Source of the DNA: Aquimarina agarilytica ZC1
GTDB lineage: Bacteria > Bacteroidota > Bacteroidia > Flavobacteriales > Flavobacteriaceae
Direction of reading: 5' to 3'
Assembly (NCBI RefSeq): GCF_000255455.1
Contig: NZ_JH621284.1
Span: 493-32,797, forward strand
Length of the DNA: 32,305 bases
A program made the translations under genes and the position numbers. Under the pieces are notes generated by a model. It was given only the letters and a program-made list of their open reading frames with translations. It made no database searches and was not told where the DNA came from. Below are positions 1 to 8,905 of the stretch, piece by piece (within the stretch, counting starts at the first letter, position 1; each line of letters begins with the position of its first letter).

Positions 1-780
1 CGTTACATCACCAGGATTTATCCCAACGGTTACTGGACCACTTCCATCCAAAGTGTCGTTCATATCAATAACACTTGAACTGCTATCTCCTACTGTTAAA
101 GGGGTAGCACTAAAGTCTTCATCAGTCGCAACTATTGGATTCGCAACAACTATAGTAGCTTCTGCTTTATCGCAATTCGCTGGATTTGCTCCAACTTCAC
201 AAATCTCATATTCTACTACGTAAGTACCTGAAGGTGTATCAGCATCAACACTAATAGTACCATCTGGATTAAATGTTAAACCTGCTGGAACATTAGTACC
301 TGTTAATGTTACATCACCAGAGGCTGCACCAACGTTTACTGGACCATCACCACCTAAAGTATCATTAACATCGATAACACTTGGACTACTATCTCCCACG
401 GTTAATGGAGTAGTACTAAAATCCTCATCGGTCGCAACTATAGGATTATCTACAAGAACTGTTGCTGTTGCTGCAGCACAGTTTGCTGGGGTAACGCCAT
501 TTTCACAAATCTGATATTCTACCATATAAGTACCTGAAGGCACATTCTCATCAACTGTAATTGTTCCATTCGGGTTCACTGTGAAACCAGCTGGATTTGT
601 TGTATTTGGATCATCAACAACTGTAACCTCTCCTGACGCCGTACCTATGACTACGGGAATACCGCCTAAAGTTTCATTGGCATCAATTATAGATGGAGTG
701 GTTGCATCTCCTCCAATAGTCTCAATAGCAGCTAATGTTTCGTTTTGAGCTACAATGACACACCCTGAACCAGATTCACT
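1..780 (-). repeat. In-frame tandem repeats of about 306-315 bp
   Basis: Equivalent positions of the repeat unit fall near 2, 308 and 623 (for example the GTTACATCACC-type segment), giving two to three units that are diverged at the third copy. They lie inside the large secreted protein and encode its beta-sandwich-like repeats. The array probably continues to the left of the window. Such arrays can expand or contract by recombination. Confidence 0.75.
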
Positions 781-2181
781 ACCAGGTTCTGGACAAGCTA
801 ACGGAATATAATTATTGGTAATCGGATCAAAAACGTTACCAGATACATCAACTAAACCATCTAAAAGCGTTGAGTAAATTGGTGTCGGTGGTGTATCATC
901 ATCTCTATTTTCAGCCGGATATATTACTGCACCAGTGGCTATATCTAAATCTTGAAAACCATTCCCAAAGTTAATTTGTGGTGTAACGTCAAATTGCGCT
1001 TGTACATCAGATATGTAAAGTCGCGATCTTAAAATTTTTCCACCACATATACTTCTTGCTGTTGAAGGAATTGTATAGTAAGCTTCTCCTAAACCCTCGA
1101 GCTCAGTACCGTCTCCATTAGCATTAATAACTTCCGCTGTCGCACACATATCAGTAATACCTGTACCAACCATAAATAAACCCGCATCAGCTCCAGGTCC
1201 TGAAATTTTAAATCCGACATTAACCATATTACTAGGTACTAAAATCCAAAAATCTAATTGGATTAATTCTAAGTCTATTTGATCATCACATGTCGAAGCT
1301 GGATCAATCTCTGATGTTGCTGCAGCAATTTCCCTAAAATTCGAAGGTACCCCAGTCACTTTACCTTCTAAAGGAATGCCTGAAGAAGGTACTGTTGGAT
1401 ACCCATTGGCATCAAAACCACAAAAAAATTGATTAACAAAACCTTGTTGATTAAAAAAAATAGGGTCGGGTAAATCTGAGACACCTGCTACACAAGCATT
1501 ATTCCAATACGTCATATAAGCGATATCATCGAAAGGTTGAATCGTTCTATATTTCATCTTTTTTAAAGGGCATTCTGCTAATGGTTCTGGCGGAATTACC
1601 CCTGTAGTTGTGACTCCACATTCTTGTGAACACCCAATCATAAATCCTCTAAAATTCTGCGCATTACTACTGTTTAAACTTAAACAATCTGAATTTTTCA
1701 CAAAGGGATTCGGTGCAGTTTCACCAGGAGGTATAGTACCACTACCATCCATTGGATACCCACCTGAACTAGGTCCTACATTCCCTATAGACAAGACACA
1801 AGAACAAGATTCAATACTTACCGAAACAGCTCTTGAAAGACTATAACAGTCATTTGCTGAATCGTAAAAAACAGCGTAATAATTACCCGAAACTGCAATT
1901 GCAGACACATCTGGGATAAGCGTAGTACTACTGACCGGTGTAGCTATGGTATGCCATTGCAAAATTGTACCACTAGGGGTATTAGATGCTGTAATGGTAC
2001 TTAAATCAACAGTACTACTGGTTGGACAAGAATTAGTTATAGCTATAGACGATAACATCGGGGTAGTTGTTCCAGTTGCCCCACTGCATTGAGCATAAAT
2101 ACTACCCGCTGAGACTATTGAACAAAGAAAGGACAAGAATATTATAAAAATATTCTTTAATAACAAGTAACGATTATTCAT
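1..2181 (-). CDS. Large secreted repeat protein, N-terminal part (3' end outside window)
   Basis: The reading frame is open from an ATG at 2181-2179 down to base 1, giving 727 codons with no stop, so the C-terminus lies beyond the left edge. The protein begins with a signal peptide (basic start, then a hydrophobic run ending near SAGSIYAQ). A Cys-rich region follows that reads like a Bacteroidetes cell-surface protein, and from about residue 480 there are imperfect tandem repeats of about 102-105 residues. Each repeat carries motifs such as NPDGTISVD, PSGTYVVEYEICE and IVATDEDFS, and at DNA level the period is about 306-315 bp. Known flavobacterial proteins of this type are large secreted adhesins, often exported by T9SS through a C-terminal domain; that domain is not visible here, so the export route is inferred. 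A role in adhesion or surface-layer structure is likely but unproven. Confidence 0.85.
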   Translation of the reverse strand, partial: MNNRYLLLKNIFIIFLSFLCSIVSAGSIYAQCSGATGTTTPMLSSIAITNSCPTSSTVDLSTITASNTPSGTILQWHTIATPVSSTTLIPDVSAIAVSGNYYAVFYDSANDCYSLSRAVSVSIESCSCVLSIGNVGPSSGGYPMDGSGTIPPGETAPNPFVKNSDCLSLNSSNAQNFRGFMIGCSQECGVTTTGVIPPEPLAECPLKKMKYRTIQPFDDIAYMTYWNNACVAGVSDLPDPIFFNQQGFVNQFFCGFDANGYPTVPSSGIPLEGKVTGVPSNFREIAAATSEIDPASTCDDQIDLELIQLDFWILVPSNMVNVGFKISGPGADAGLFMVGTGITDMCATAEVINANGDGTELEGLGEAYYTIPSTARSICGGKILRSRLYISDVQAQFDVTPQINFGNGFQDLDIATGAVIYPAENRDDDTPPTPIYSTLLDGLVDVSGNVFDPITNNYIPLACPEPGSESGSGCVIVAQNETLAAIETIGGDATTPSIIDANETLGGIPVVIGTASGEVTVVDDPNTTNPAGFTVNPNGTITVDENVPSGTYMVEYQICENGVTPANCAAATATVLVDNPIVATDEDFSTTPLTVGDSSPSVIDVNDTLGGDGPVNVGAASGDVTLTGTNVPAGLTFNPDGTISVDADTPSGTYVVEYEICEVGANPANCDKAEATIVVANPIVATDEDFSATPLTVGDSSSSVIDMNDTLDGSGPVTVGINPGDVT

Positions 2182-2640
2182 ATATAATAAAGATTTTGTA
2201 AAAACATCAAATTTTAAAGACACACCAAAAAATCATCGAATAAAAAAGCGACGAATCTAAATGAGTATCAAAGAAAAAACTAGTCCACGGTATATATACA
2301 ACCCGCAATGCATTCTGAAATTTTATCAACAAAAAATGTCTGTTCGATTGTCTTTTAACGGAGGGCCACGTACAAAAGAAATATTGAAAACAATTTCAAG
2401 TTAAAAACTCTTATTCTCGATACAATTTTTCTTAATTTCATTAAGAAAATCACGAATTAAAAGAATTTACACAAAATGCACTACGAGTATATACATCCGA
2501 AATACTAACTAAATCTGGTATTTTATAGTCTAAAAATTAGTAATATCGATACAGTATAATGAATGTCTTTTTGGGACATCATTTTTCTAATAAAGAGGAT
2601 TATATTCTAACTTTAAACTTAAATCGTAGTCCGAAGATTT
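2182..2640. other. Intergenic spacer, no gene seen
   Basis: AT-rich spacer between two minus-strand genes. It should hold the promoter of the repeat protein and the 3' end of the GH5-like transcript, but no convincing TAnnTTTG element, terminator hairpin or RNA gene could be picked out by eye. Confidence 0.5.
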
Positions 2641-4194
2641 TTAAGTTTTAACAAATTTGAACCTATAGATCTTTGAATTATGCTTCAATATTGCAACATA
2701 TACCCCAATACCGAATTGTGAAATATCCACTTGAAACTTTTCAAATTTTGGCTCTATGGAAATTAAACTTTTCCCGACTATATTGAACAATTCAAAAACA
2801 GAACCTTTAGGGGTATTATCAATAACGATTAGATTTTGATCACTATTATACTTTATTTTATCTACACCTTCCGCCGCAATGAAAGATATATTTTGACCTA
2901 AAGTTATATTAAGTTTTTCGTTTATAGATTCGATTATTGGTTTTAGATCTAATTCAAAATCTGTTGGATATTCTTTCCTGGTATTCTCTGACCAAGCCCA
3001 AGTTAAAGCCCCATCATAATTGTTTTCGACCAACATAGGTCCTAACATATCTCTTGGTATATCATCTACCTTTTCTGAATCTTTAAAATTATTCATGGGA
3101 TGCTTTAAATTATAGGGGTAAAATTCAGCAATAATAGTAGGTTTATCTAATGCAACTTCCTTTTTCGACCTATGGAATGGTGAGCCTTTGACTCCCATCC
3201 ATCCATAATAATGAATATTATAAAAATCTAAAACACCTAAAGGCTCTCCACCTATCTTTCGAAGATAATCATCGGAGTAATAATTAAAGTAAATATTGCT
3301 TGGATCAGAATTATCATTAACATTAGTTATCATACCTAAAGCTCCTGTAGTAACCATTACGTCTGGCTGAAGTTTCTTTATTGCTGCACAAGTCTTGTTG
3401 ACAAATTTCACGATATCTACCATCTTCACTTTATCTAAGAATAATCCGTTGTCACCTTCCTGACCTTCACTTTTACCATTCCAACTACTTAACTCAGTCA
3501 TTAATGCAGCTTCGTTAAAAATTTCCCACGCAAATAAACCTTTGTGATTACCAACACTAGTAACCACCTGAGAAAGACAATTATCCCAATAAGATTTCCA
3601 TGCAACATCTTCAGTCAATAGCCTTTTATTATACGGGATTAAATGCTCATTGTTATATTGCTTTCTAAGCATATCAAATGACCACAAACATATCTGAATT
3701 TTAACACCGTTTTCTTCCGCTATATCTAATATCTTAATAATCTCTTTGGAAAAATCAAACGGGCTGTTAACTACAAGACCATCTACCCCATAAACAGGAC
3801 TTGTCTCGCCATTCGTGTGCCACCACCATCTTATCAGATTACCACCAGCATTTTTAACTGATTCTATACGTTTCGTAAATTCAGCAATATCTGGTTTAAA
3901 ATTTTTTGATTCCTTTTTTGAATAACCCACATCTCTTGAGTAATTCACCCAAGCACAATTAATTCCATTCTGAAATTCTAGGTTTTTAACCTGATTTTTA
4001 TTGAAAGAAATAGTATTTTTTTGTGCACGCTTTCTTCCTACTTTAGATAAGGGGTTTCTCACTAAACTCTCATCTAAAACGTTAGTTATTTCACCTTTAT
4101 AGTCTACACTGTCTAGGTCTTTGTAATCTGAATCTTGTCCATAACAATATATGAATGGCGCAACTATTAAAAAGTTTAAAAAAATTTTTTTCAT
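2641..4194 (-). CDS. Secreted GH5-like glycoside hydrolase with T9SS sorting domain
   Basis: This 517-residue protein has a signal peptide (about residues 1-20, ending CYGQ) and a TIM-barrel glycosidase region. The motif WEIFNEAA (Glu228) matches the acid/base Glu of clan GH-A enzymes and IIAEFYP (Glu357) matches the nucleophile. NIHYYGW (His328, Tyr330) and IRWWWHTNGE (about 121-130) fit the substrate cleft. The last 80 or so residues, with ELFNIVGKSL, FGIGVYV and a basic KFVKT end, look like a type A T9SS C-terminal domain, so export through the outer membrane is expected. Clan GH-A family 5 (mannanase/cellulase-like) is the best fit, but the exact family and substrate cannot be fixed by eye. 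It stands alone on its strand, with no SusC/SusD pair next to it, so it is not an evident polysaccharide utilisation locus. Confidence 0.8.
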   Translation of the reverse strand: MKKIFLNFLIVAPFIYCYGQDSDYKDLDSVDYKGEITNVLDESLVRNPLSKVGRKRAQKNTISFNKNQVKNLEFQNGINCAWVNYSRDVGYSKKESKNFKPDIAEFTKRIESVKNAGGNLIRWWWHTNGETSPVYGVDGLVVNSPFDFSKEIIKILDIAEENGVKIQICLWSFDMLRKQYNNEHLIPYNKRLLTEDVAWKSYWDNCLSQVVTSVGNHKGLFAWEIFNEAALMTELSSWNGKSEGQEGDNGLFLDKVKMVDIVKFVNKTCAAIKKLQPDVMVTTGALGMITNVNDNSDPSNIYFNYYSDDYLRKIGGEPLGVLDFYNIHYYGWMGVKGSPFHRSKKEVALDKPTIIAEFYPYNLKHPMNNFKDSEKVDDIPRDMLGPMLVENNYDGALTWAWSENTRKEYPTDFELDLKPIIESINEKLNITLGQNISFIAAEGVDKIKYNSDQNLIVIDNTPKGSVFELFNIVGKSLISIEPKFEKFQVDISQFGIGVYVAILKHNSKIYRFKFVKT

Positions 4195-4788
4195 TTTCTT
4201 GGATTTCCAATTAAACGATCGCGAAATTAAACTATTGCGACAACATATAATAATATTACGACATATAAATTAAAAAGTCGCTTTAATTTTACATATTAAA
4301 CCTACAGCATTTTAATGCTAAAGGTTATATAATAAGGCTTTGATACTTAAAATAAATTGTTTAAGTATTACATAATTTAGTTCCATTATTATTTAAAACC
4401 ATAATACATTTTGATGTTTTAACCTTTAATCCATTGAACTTATTTCATTAAATCAAAATAGCACAAGTAGTCGTCACCCTGATTTTAGGGTCTCGTAAAG
4501 AAGCTCAGATAATAATTTGCTATGAGATGCTGAATTTATTTCAGCATAACACTATTGTATTTTTAAAATGCACAATGGATTATTTAAACAAAAACTATGG
4601 GATAATAAAGACCTTAGAACACAATTACAATTAAAGACTAAAACCTTAGTTTTTTTTATAATATAGATATCAAGCGTCATGTCGTATTTCTACAATAATC
4701 TTAATTATCATTATTTGAAAAAGGCTGAGATTTTGATTGTAAATCAATTAATTTTACGTTCTTCGTGCAAAATTCAATTATACGTTTT
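4195..4788. other. Divergent intergenic spacer holding a REP-like pair
   Basis: About 590 bp between the divergently transcribed GH5-like gene and the EF-hand lipoprotein. Apart from the REP-like palindromes near 4471-4552, it is plain AT-rich DNA. A short minus-strand reading frame overlapping the lipoprotein start has no features of a real gene. Promoters for both flanking genes must be here, but no clear consensus was found. Confidence 0.5.
4471..4552. repeat. REP-like pair of inverted palindromes
   Basis: Two hairpins lie head to head in the spacer. The first has arms ACCCT (4476-4480) and AGGGT (4487-4491). The second has perfect 8-bp arms ATGCTGAA (4527-4534) and TTCAGCAT (4540-4547) around a 5-nt loop. 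Read on opposite strands, both share a GTnAnnCTGA start and a following TCTC. This inverted pairing resembles REP/BIME-type intergenic elements that are common in flavobacterial spacers. Their mobilisation by a RAYT transposase is known for REPs in general and is not shown here. Confidence 0.5.
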
Positions 4789-5787
4789 ATGAAATTCAAA
4801 TGCATTTTACAAAAAGTCTTTTTTTTATCGTATTTACTATCGTTTCTATTCATAAGTTGTGAGAAGGAAAATTCTAATGTTTCTAAAGAACCTCTATCTA
4901 AAAACATTATTGCTGGGGTATTAACTTGTCCTGAAACACATCCTTTTATGGCCTGTGATCAATGCTGGACAAATAGTCAATCTTCAATAGAACAAGGTTG
5001 CAAAGAAATCTCTGAAAACACCAGTTCAGAAAACAACGACGCTAATGAAGACACAAGCACAGAAGACAATACCACTTCTGAAGACACTAACTCGGAAAAC
5101 AACGACGCTATTAATACGATTAATACGCCAAATGATTTAAATAATAGTACCGAGTCATTTATCTGTGGTAATCTGATCTATAACCCTAAGAACAATATCT
5201 GTAATAATCATAGTACACCTAGCAACTTAGGATGTTTTAACAGCGATGGTCTTTTCATTAGTTCAAAAGGAGTTGTGAGTAACCCTTGTAATACTAAAGA
5301 AGCAATTCTAGATATTGAGAGAAATCTTGGTATCAATATAGATGATGAATTTATTGAGCTGTGTGGATACCAAGGTGCCGTACCCCCTATAAATCCAAGT
5401 ATCACAAGAAGTGATTTTATTGTTTATATTAAAAAACTATTTGAAGGTATTACTATTGAAGGCAAAACGGGTGATCAATACGCTATTGAATTTGCAAAAC
5501 TGCTAGATACAAACAATGATGGTATTTTAACAAGAAATGAAGCTAGTCAATCCAAAGGGTCTGATCCTAGACAAGTTCTTAACCTAGAACCTATTTTCAC
5601 AATAAATGGCGGTCTAGCTACTGATGATTTATTAGCTTATGTAGGTCTCTATTTAGGTGACGGCGCATTAGATAAATATGCTGGCGATTTACCTGATATC
5701 GTACAAAAAAATATGACTCACTTTACCAGAACTTGGCAACCTGGTGTAAACGCTGCTTCTAAAAGGTACAATGAAATATCAAAATAA
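4789..5787 (+). CDS. Lipoprotein with a single EF-hand
   Basis: The start is placed at the ATG at 4789, eight codons after a possible GTG start at 4765, because it gives a standard lipoprotein signal: MKFK, then a hydrophobic stretch ending FLFISC. The lipidated Cys is residue 24. A Cys-rich segment (CPETHPFMACDQC) and an acidic Ser/Thr/Asn/Glu-rich linker of about 45 residues follow. Near residues 240-251 lies a canonical 12-residue EF-hand loop, DTNNDGILTRNE, with ligands at positions 1, 3, 5 and 12, so calcium binding is likely. The C-terminal 80 residues are unrecognised. Membrane anchoring is expected. No partner gene is adjacent. Function unknown. Confidence 0.75.
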   Translation: MKFKCILQKVFFLSYLLSFLFISCEKENSNVSKEPLSKNIIAGVLTCPETHPFMACDQCWTNSQSSIEQGCKEISENTSSENNDANEDTSTEDNTTSEDTNSENNDAINTINTPNDLNNSTESFICGNLIYNPKNNICNNHSTPSNLGCFNSDGLFISSKGVVSNPCNTKEAILDIERNLGINIDDEFIELCGYQGAVPPINPSITRSDFIVYIKKLFEGITIEGKTGDQYAIEFAKLLDTNNDGILTRNEASQSKGSDPRQVLNLEPIFTINGGLATDDLLAYVGLYLGDGALDKYAGDLPDIVQKNMTHFTRTWQPGVNAASKRYNEISK

Positions 5788-6569
5788 CATTTAGAATAAA
5801 TAATGTTTTACAATGAGTTATAACCACCTGAAAGTTTACATAAACAAGTAGTCCGAAAATCTTGTGCTTTAAAATTGAGGCTTTCGAAATAACTTTGTAG
5901 AATTCTTCCAGCACGCTAATGATTATTATCTGTAATTTAATTGTTGAATTCTAAAGCCTACTCATCATGATATTAGATCAGCTTAGGCGGCCTTGTAGAT
6001 TTTGAATACAATATATCTAAAGTGAGTAAAAAGTAGAAATATTTTTTACTCACCTTCTTAAATAAACGATATTTTAGAATAATTAATTATTTTGATTTAA
6101 GTTTTTTTTTATTCAATAATTATCGGCTGATGCTCGAAGGGTTTGAATTTGGTCTGAAAGCGACTAGAAATCAATAAATAACTGTAATTCTACATCTTAA
6201 ATCTCATTATTATCTTGATTCTTGATCTAATCTATAATAATTTCATCTATTATCTTGCTTGGCATTAACCCCTAAGAAACTCCATTTAAAATAAAAACTA
6301 GTACAATCTCAATCGAAATAGTTAGTCTGATTTATTCAAATTAATAGCACTAACTAAAAGGGGGTATTCACTCTAAATCACCCTGCACTGAAAGTACAGG
6401 GGTTTGTTTGACGAGGGCCTGGAAGTCCCTAGGTTTTATTCCAATATAAAATTGGAAGAACTATTACATATTCATATAACTTGAGTCTGTAATAGATTCT
6501 TTCGGATTACTAAAGTACCGCAATAAATTGCAGGGTTTAAAACCCCAAACTGAGACCAATTAACTATAT
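5788..6569. other. Intergenic region of about 780 bp, no protein gene
   Basis: It lies between the convergent 3' ends of the EF-hand lipoprotein and the haem-site lipoprotein. No ORF with sensible composition was seen on either strand. The right part (6361-6546) is richer in GC than the rest and full of short hairpins, listed separately. Rho-independent terminators for both neighbours would be expected, but no classic GC stem with a T tract stands out. Confidence 0.5.
6361..6546. other. Hairpin-dense, GC-richer block; possible structured RNA or mobile-element remnant
   Basis: Within 170 bp there are several short inverted repeats: 6381-6389/6393-6401 (one mismatch, loop GAA), 6414-6417/6427-6430, TTCCAAT 6439-6445/6451-6457, GTAAT 6489-6493/6506-6510, GCAAT 6520-6524/6527-6531, and GGGTTT 6533-6538/6540-6545. 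The first 70 bases are visibly richer in G+C than the flanking AT-rich spacer. Candidates are a non-coding RNA, or a decayed transposon or intron end. No known RNA family was recognised. Confidence 0.3.
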
Positions 6570-7985
6570 TCACACATCTAAAAAAACCGCATCTTTTAAA
6601 TAATCAATAAAAGTTTTATAAATTGGTTCAAAGATTTTACTTTTAATATTCTCTACATCTTGAGGGTAATATATTTTATTAACCTCGTATCTCAATTTAC
6701 CTTTCAAACAAAACATGTGTAACATTTTGTAATTAACGACTTGATATATATTTTCACCGAGTCCATTACATTCAAATATTCCTGGAGTATTTTTTGTTCT
6801 AGTCAATATATCCTTTACCTCTAATTTATCATTCATTAAATCATTTAAAACTTGTAGAAAAACCAATTCTTCAATAGTGCCTGCCCCTAAACTCCAATTA
6901 AGCTTGGGATTATCTTTAATCAATGTACTTAAAGAGAAGGATTCATTCATATTAACACCTAAACGCATAAAAATAGTCTCTAATGGTTGCCATTTATTTA
7001 AGTTAAATTTATTGACTAACCTCCTCTTTTCTTCGAAACTCAAAATGCCATTATACATATACTCATATCCCAAAAGAAGTATTAACTCTCTTGTTTTCTT
7101 AAATAAAACAGGTCTATGATTTTTTAGTCTAATAAAAATTCCTTTCGCTGTAGCAGTGCCCATTTGCATATTAGAAACTAATAGCTCAGCTCCAAAAACA
7201 TTATTGGCAATTTTTCTCACCCCACCAGAAACTAACTTTTCATCTTCCCATTTTAAAAAATCGAAACGTTCATTTCCACACTTTCCTGCAATTATTTCAT
7301 TCATTCGGTTAGCGTGTCTAAATGACAGAGCCTCTCCATTAGGACCAGCAGCTTCATTATCACCAAAAACACCTGGCCAATTCATATTTGTACCCCATAT
7401 AGGTCTAAAATTTTCACCATGGCACCGAATACACGAATGAGGGTTTTCGTTAAGAATTGGTTGATCATGTGTAAAATCAAATTGCGAAAATATCCACCTT
7501 CCACTATTTTCATCTAATTCAGCACAATCCAATAAATTATACGTAGGATCATTGACATCAGTACTAATATTCATTAAAAAATGACCATCGGACCCAAACA
7601 AAACTATTCTTGGAAATTGCAAAGAAGCCCTTCCTTCTCCTTTCGTAAATTCGACTAATGAAAAGTTAGTTTTGTAATAAACAGGAAAAGTATTTACAAG
7701 TTGATGTATACTTGTAATATTTTTTTTCTTTATAAACTTGTTTATCCCATTTATAGTCATTTCTGGTTGATTTTGTAGTAATGTTGGATCTAATTTATTA
7801 TTCCCAACAATTATATCCGTAACTGTCTTAGGGCATACTCTATTCTGATTCATTACTCCTCCTAAACTGTCAAAATTTAGACTAGAATCTGAAGAACAAC
7901 ATCTTTTTGTGTAATTTTCACTTACATTACAGCTAATGAATAAAAAAAAGAATAAGCTGTAAAAAATAAAATTGGAAGTAGTCAT
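6570..7985 (-). CDS. Lipoprotein with one c-type haem motif (CxxCH)
   Basis: This 471-residue protein has a lipoprotein signal (hydrophobic run ending LFISC, Cys19). The central motif SCIRCHG (Cys185, Cys188, His189) is a c-type haem attachment site, followed by FRPIWGTNMNWPGVFG, a Trp/Pro/Gly-rich stretch that probably shapes the haem pocket. Several Met residues lie downstream and could supply the distal ligand. The first 180 residues and the C-terminal 250 residues match nothing I recognise. Covalent haem attachment would place the protein on the periplasmic or outer side of a membrane. It could be a monohaem redox protein or an enzyme that uses haem structurally. It has no redox partner genes nearby and appears monocistronic. 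Confidence 0.7.
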   Translation of the reverse strand: MTTSNFIFYSLFFFLFISCNVSENYTKRCCSSDSSLNFDSLGGVMNQNRVCPKTVTDIIVGNNKLDPTLLQNQPEMTINGINKFIKKKNITSIHQLVNTFPVYYKTNFSLVEFTKGEGRASLQFPRIVLFGSDGHFLMNISTDVNDPTYNLLDCAELDENSGRWIFSQFDFTHDQPILNENPHSCIRCHGENFRPIWGTNMNWPGVFGDNEAAGPNGEALSFRHANRMNEIIAGKCGNERFDFLKWEDEKLVSGGVRKIANNVFGAELLVSNMQMGTATAKGIFIRLKNHRPVLFKKTRELILLLGYEYMYNGILSFEEKRRLVNKFNLNKWQPLETIFMRLGVNMNESFSLSTLIKDNPKLNWSLGAGTIEELVFLQVLNDLMNDKLEVKDILTRTKNTPGIFECNGLGENIYQVVNYKMLHMFCLKGKLRYEVNKIYYPQDVENIKSKIFEPIYKTFIDYLKDAVFLDV

Positions 7986-8043
7986 ATTGAGAGCTTATAT
8001 TATATTTCATTAATTTCTTTCACCAAGACTAAAGAATACAAAC

Positions 8044-8103
8044 ACATAGCAATAATAAAGTCATATCCTCTTCCATAAGAATATGACTTTATTATTGCTA
8101 TGT
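8044..8103. terminator. Perfect 23-bp inverted repeat with 14-nt loop
   Basis: The left arm 8044-8066 and right arm 8081-8103 are exact reverse complements with no mismatch; the loop is 8067-8080. It lies between two minus-strand genes, 125 bp past the stop of the 133-residue secreted protein and 59 bp before the start of the haem-site lipoprotein. A transcription terminator is the simplest reading, but the stem is long and AT-rich, so a miniature mobile element or protein-binding palindrome is also possible. Confidence 0.5.
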
Positions 8104-8227
8104 AATAAAAGGATCACTAAGATCTTAGAATGTCAAATATCTAATAATTAAATATTCACGAAACAAAATTAGTGTTTTGCTAAATGCATGTCTAAATGGG
8201 GTACACTAAAATTTGCAAACAGGTTGA

Positions 8228-8629
8228 TTAATTTCTCGTCACTTCAACATTATCAAATACAACTTGGGGTACCATTTTTTCACGAAAAGAGTCTTTAGCA
8301 CCTTTCCAAATATCTAAAGTATATTTATAATCCCCTTTTACTTTAAGCGTTTTCTCGTCCCAAATAAAAATACTACAAAACACTTTTCTTTTACCTCTTT
8401 TAACAGGAAGTACACAATTACCTATTGATGCATTATCTCTTGATAATGCCAAATATAAATAACCATTTGTTGGTACGTTATATTCGATAAAAAATCCTTC
8501 AACCACCTTTGTTTTTTGAACAATCTGAGTTGGTGGTTGTTTATCGAACCTAACATACGGTTGGCTTAGCATTGAACTAGTAAACAATAGAACAAATAAT
8601 GTAATAATTAATTTAAATTCATTTCTCAT
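8228..8629 (-). CDS. Small secreted protein, function unknown
   Basis: This 133-residue protein begins with a signal peptide (MRNEFK, a hydrophobic core, cleavage near SMLSQ). The mature part of about 110 residues looks mostly beta-stranded, with two Cys residues (in GNCVLPVK and VFCSIFIWD) that could form a disulfide. No catalytic motif or named domain was recognised. It is followed by the perfect inverted repeat near 8044-8103 and preceded by a possible minus-strand promoter. A secreted or periplasmic beta-sandwich protein is the most that can be said. Confidence 0.65.
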   Translation of the reverse strand: MRNEFKLIITLFVLLFTSSMLSQPYVRFDKQPPTQIVQKTKVVEGFFIEYNVPTNGYLYLALSRDNASIGNCVLPVKRGKRKVFCSIFIWDEKTLKVKGDYKYTLDIWKGAKDSFREKMVPQVVFDNVEVTRN

Positions 8630-8660
8630 AAACTTTGATTTTGCGATAGTTTTTGACTAA

Positions 8661-8668
8661 CAAAAATA
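8661..8668 (-). promoter_or_regulatory. Possible Bacteroidetes -7 element
   Basis: On the minus strand this reads TATTTTTG, matching the Bacteroidetes TAnnTTTG consensus, 31 bp upstream of the ATG at 8629. That spacing would give a leader of about 25 nt. No good TTTG -33 box lies at the expected distance, so support is weak. Confidence 0.3.
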
Positions 8669-8905
8669 ATCAATTCCTCGCCCCTTATACTTTGTAATTT
8701 GATTGATCTCTTTGTAATATCGATTAAAAACAATTAAGTTGGATGTAAGAAATTCGACTATTAGATTAAAATGATATTTTGATATAACAAAATTTGAAGT
8801 ATAATTCATTTATAATCAAAATTCAATAAGCTGTTATATTTAAACATTCTTATATGTACTCTACGCGAATATTTAACTACAGGAACAAACCATAAGCAAA
8901 ACCTT

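Noticed and set aside
1..780. CRISPR or transposon array at the left edge
   Set aside because: The repeats are about 306-315 bp, in frame and diverged, which fits protein-domain repeats.
4701..4907. Short minus-strand frame near the EF-hand lipoprotein start
   Set aside because: It overlaps the real signal sequence of the lipoprotein and has no signal or domain of its own.
6877..7440. Two plus-strand frames inside the haem-site lipoprotein gene
   Set aside because: They lie wholly within a well-supported minus-strand gene and read as random translation.
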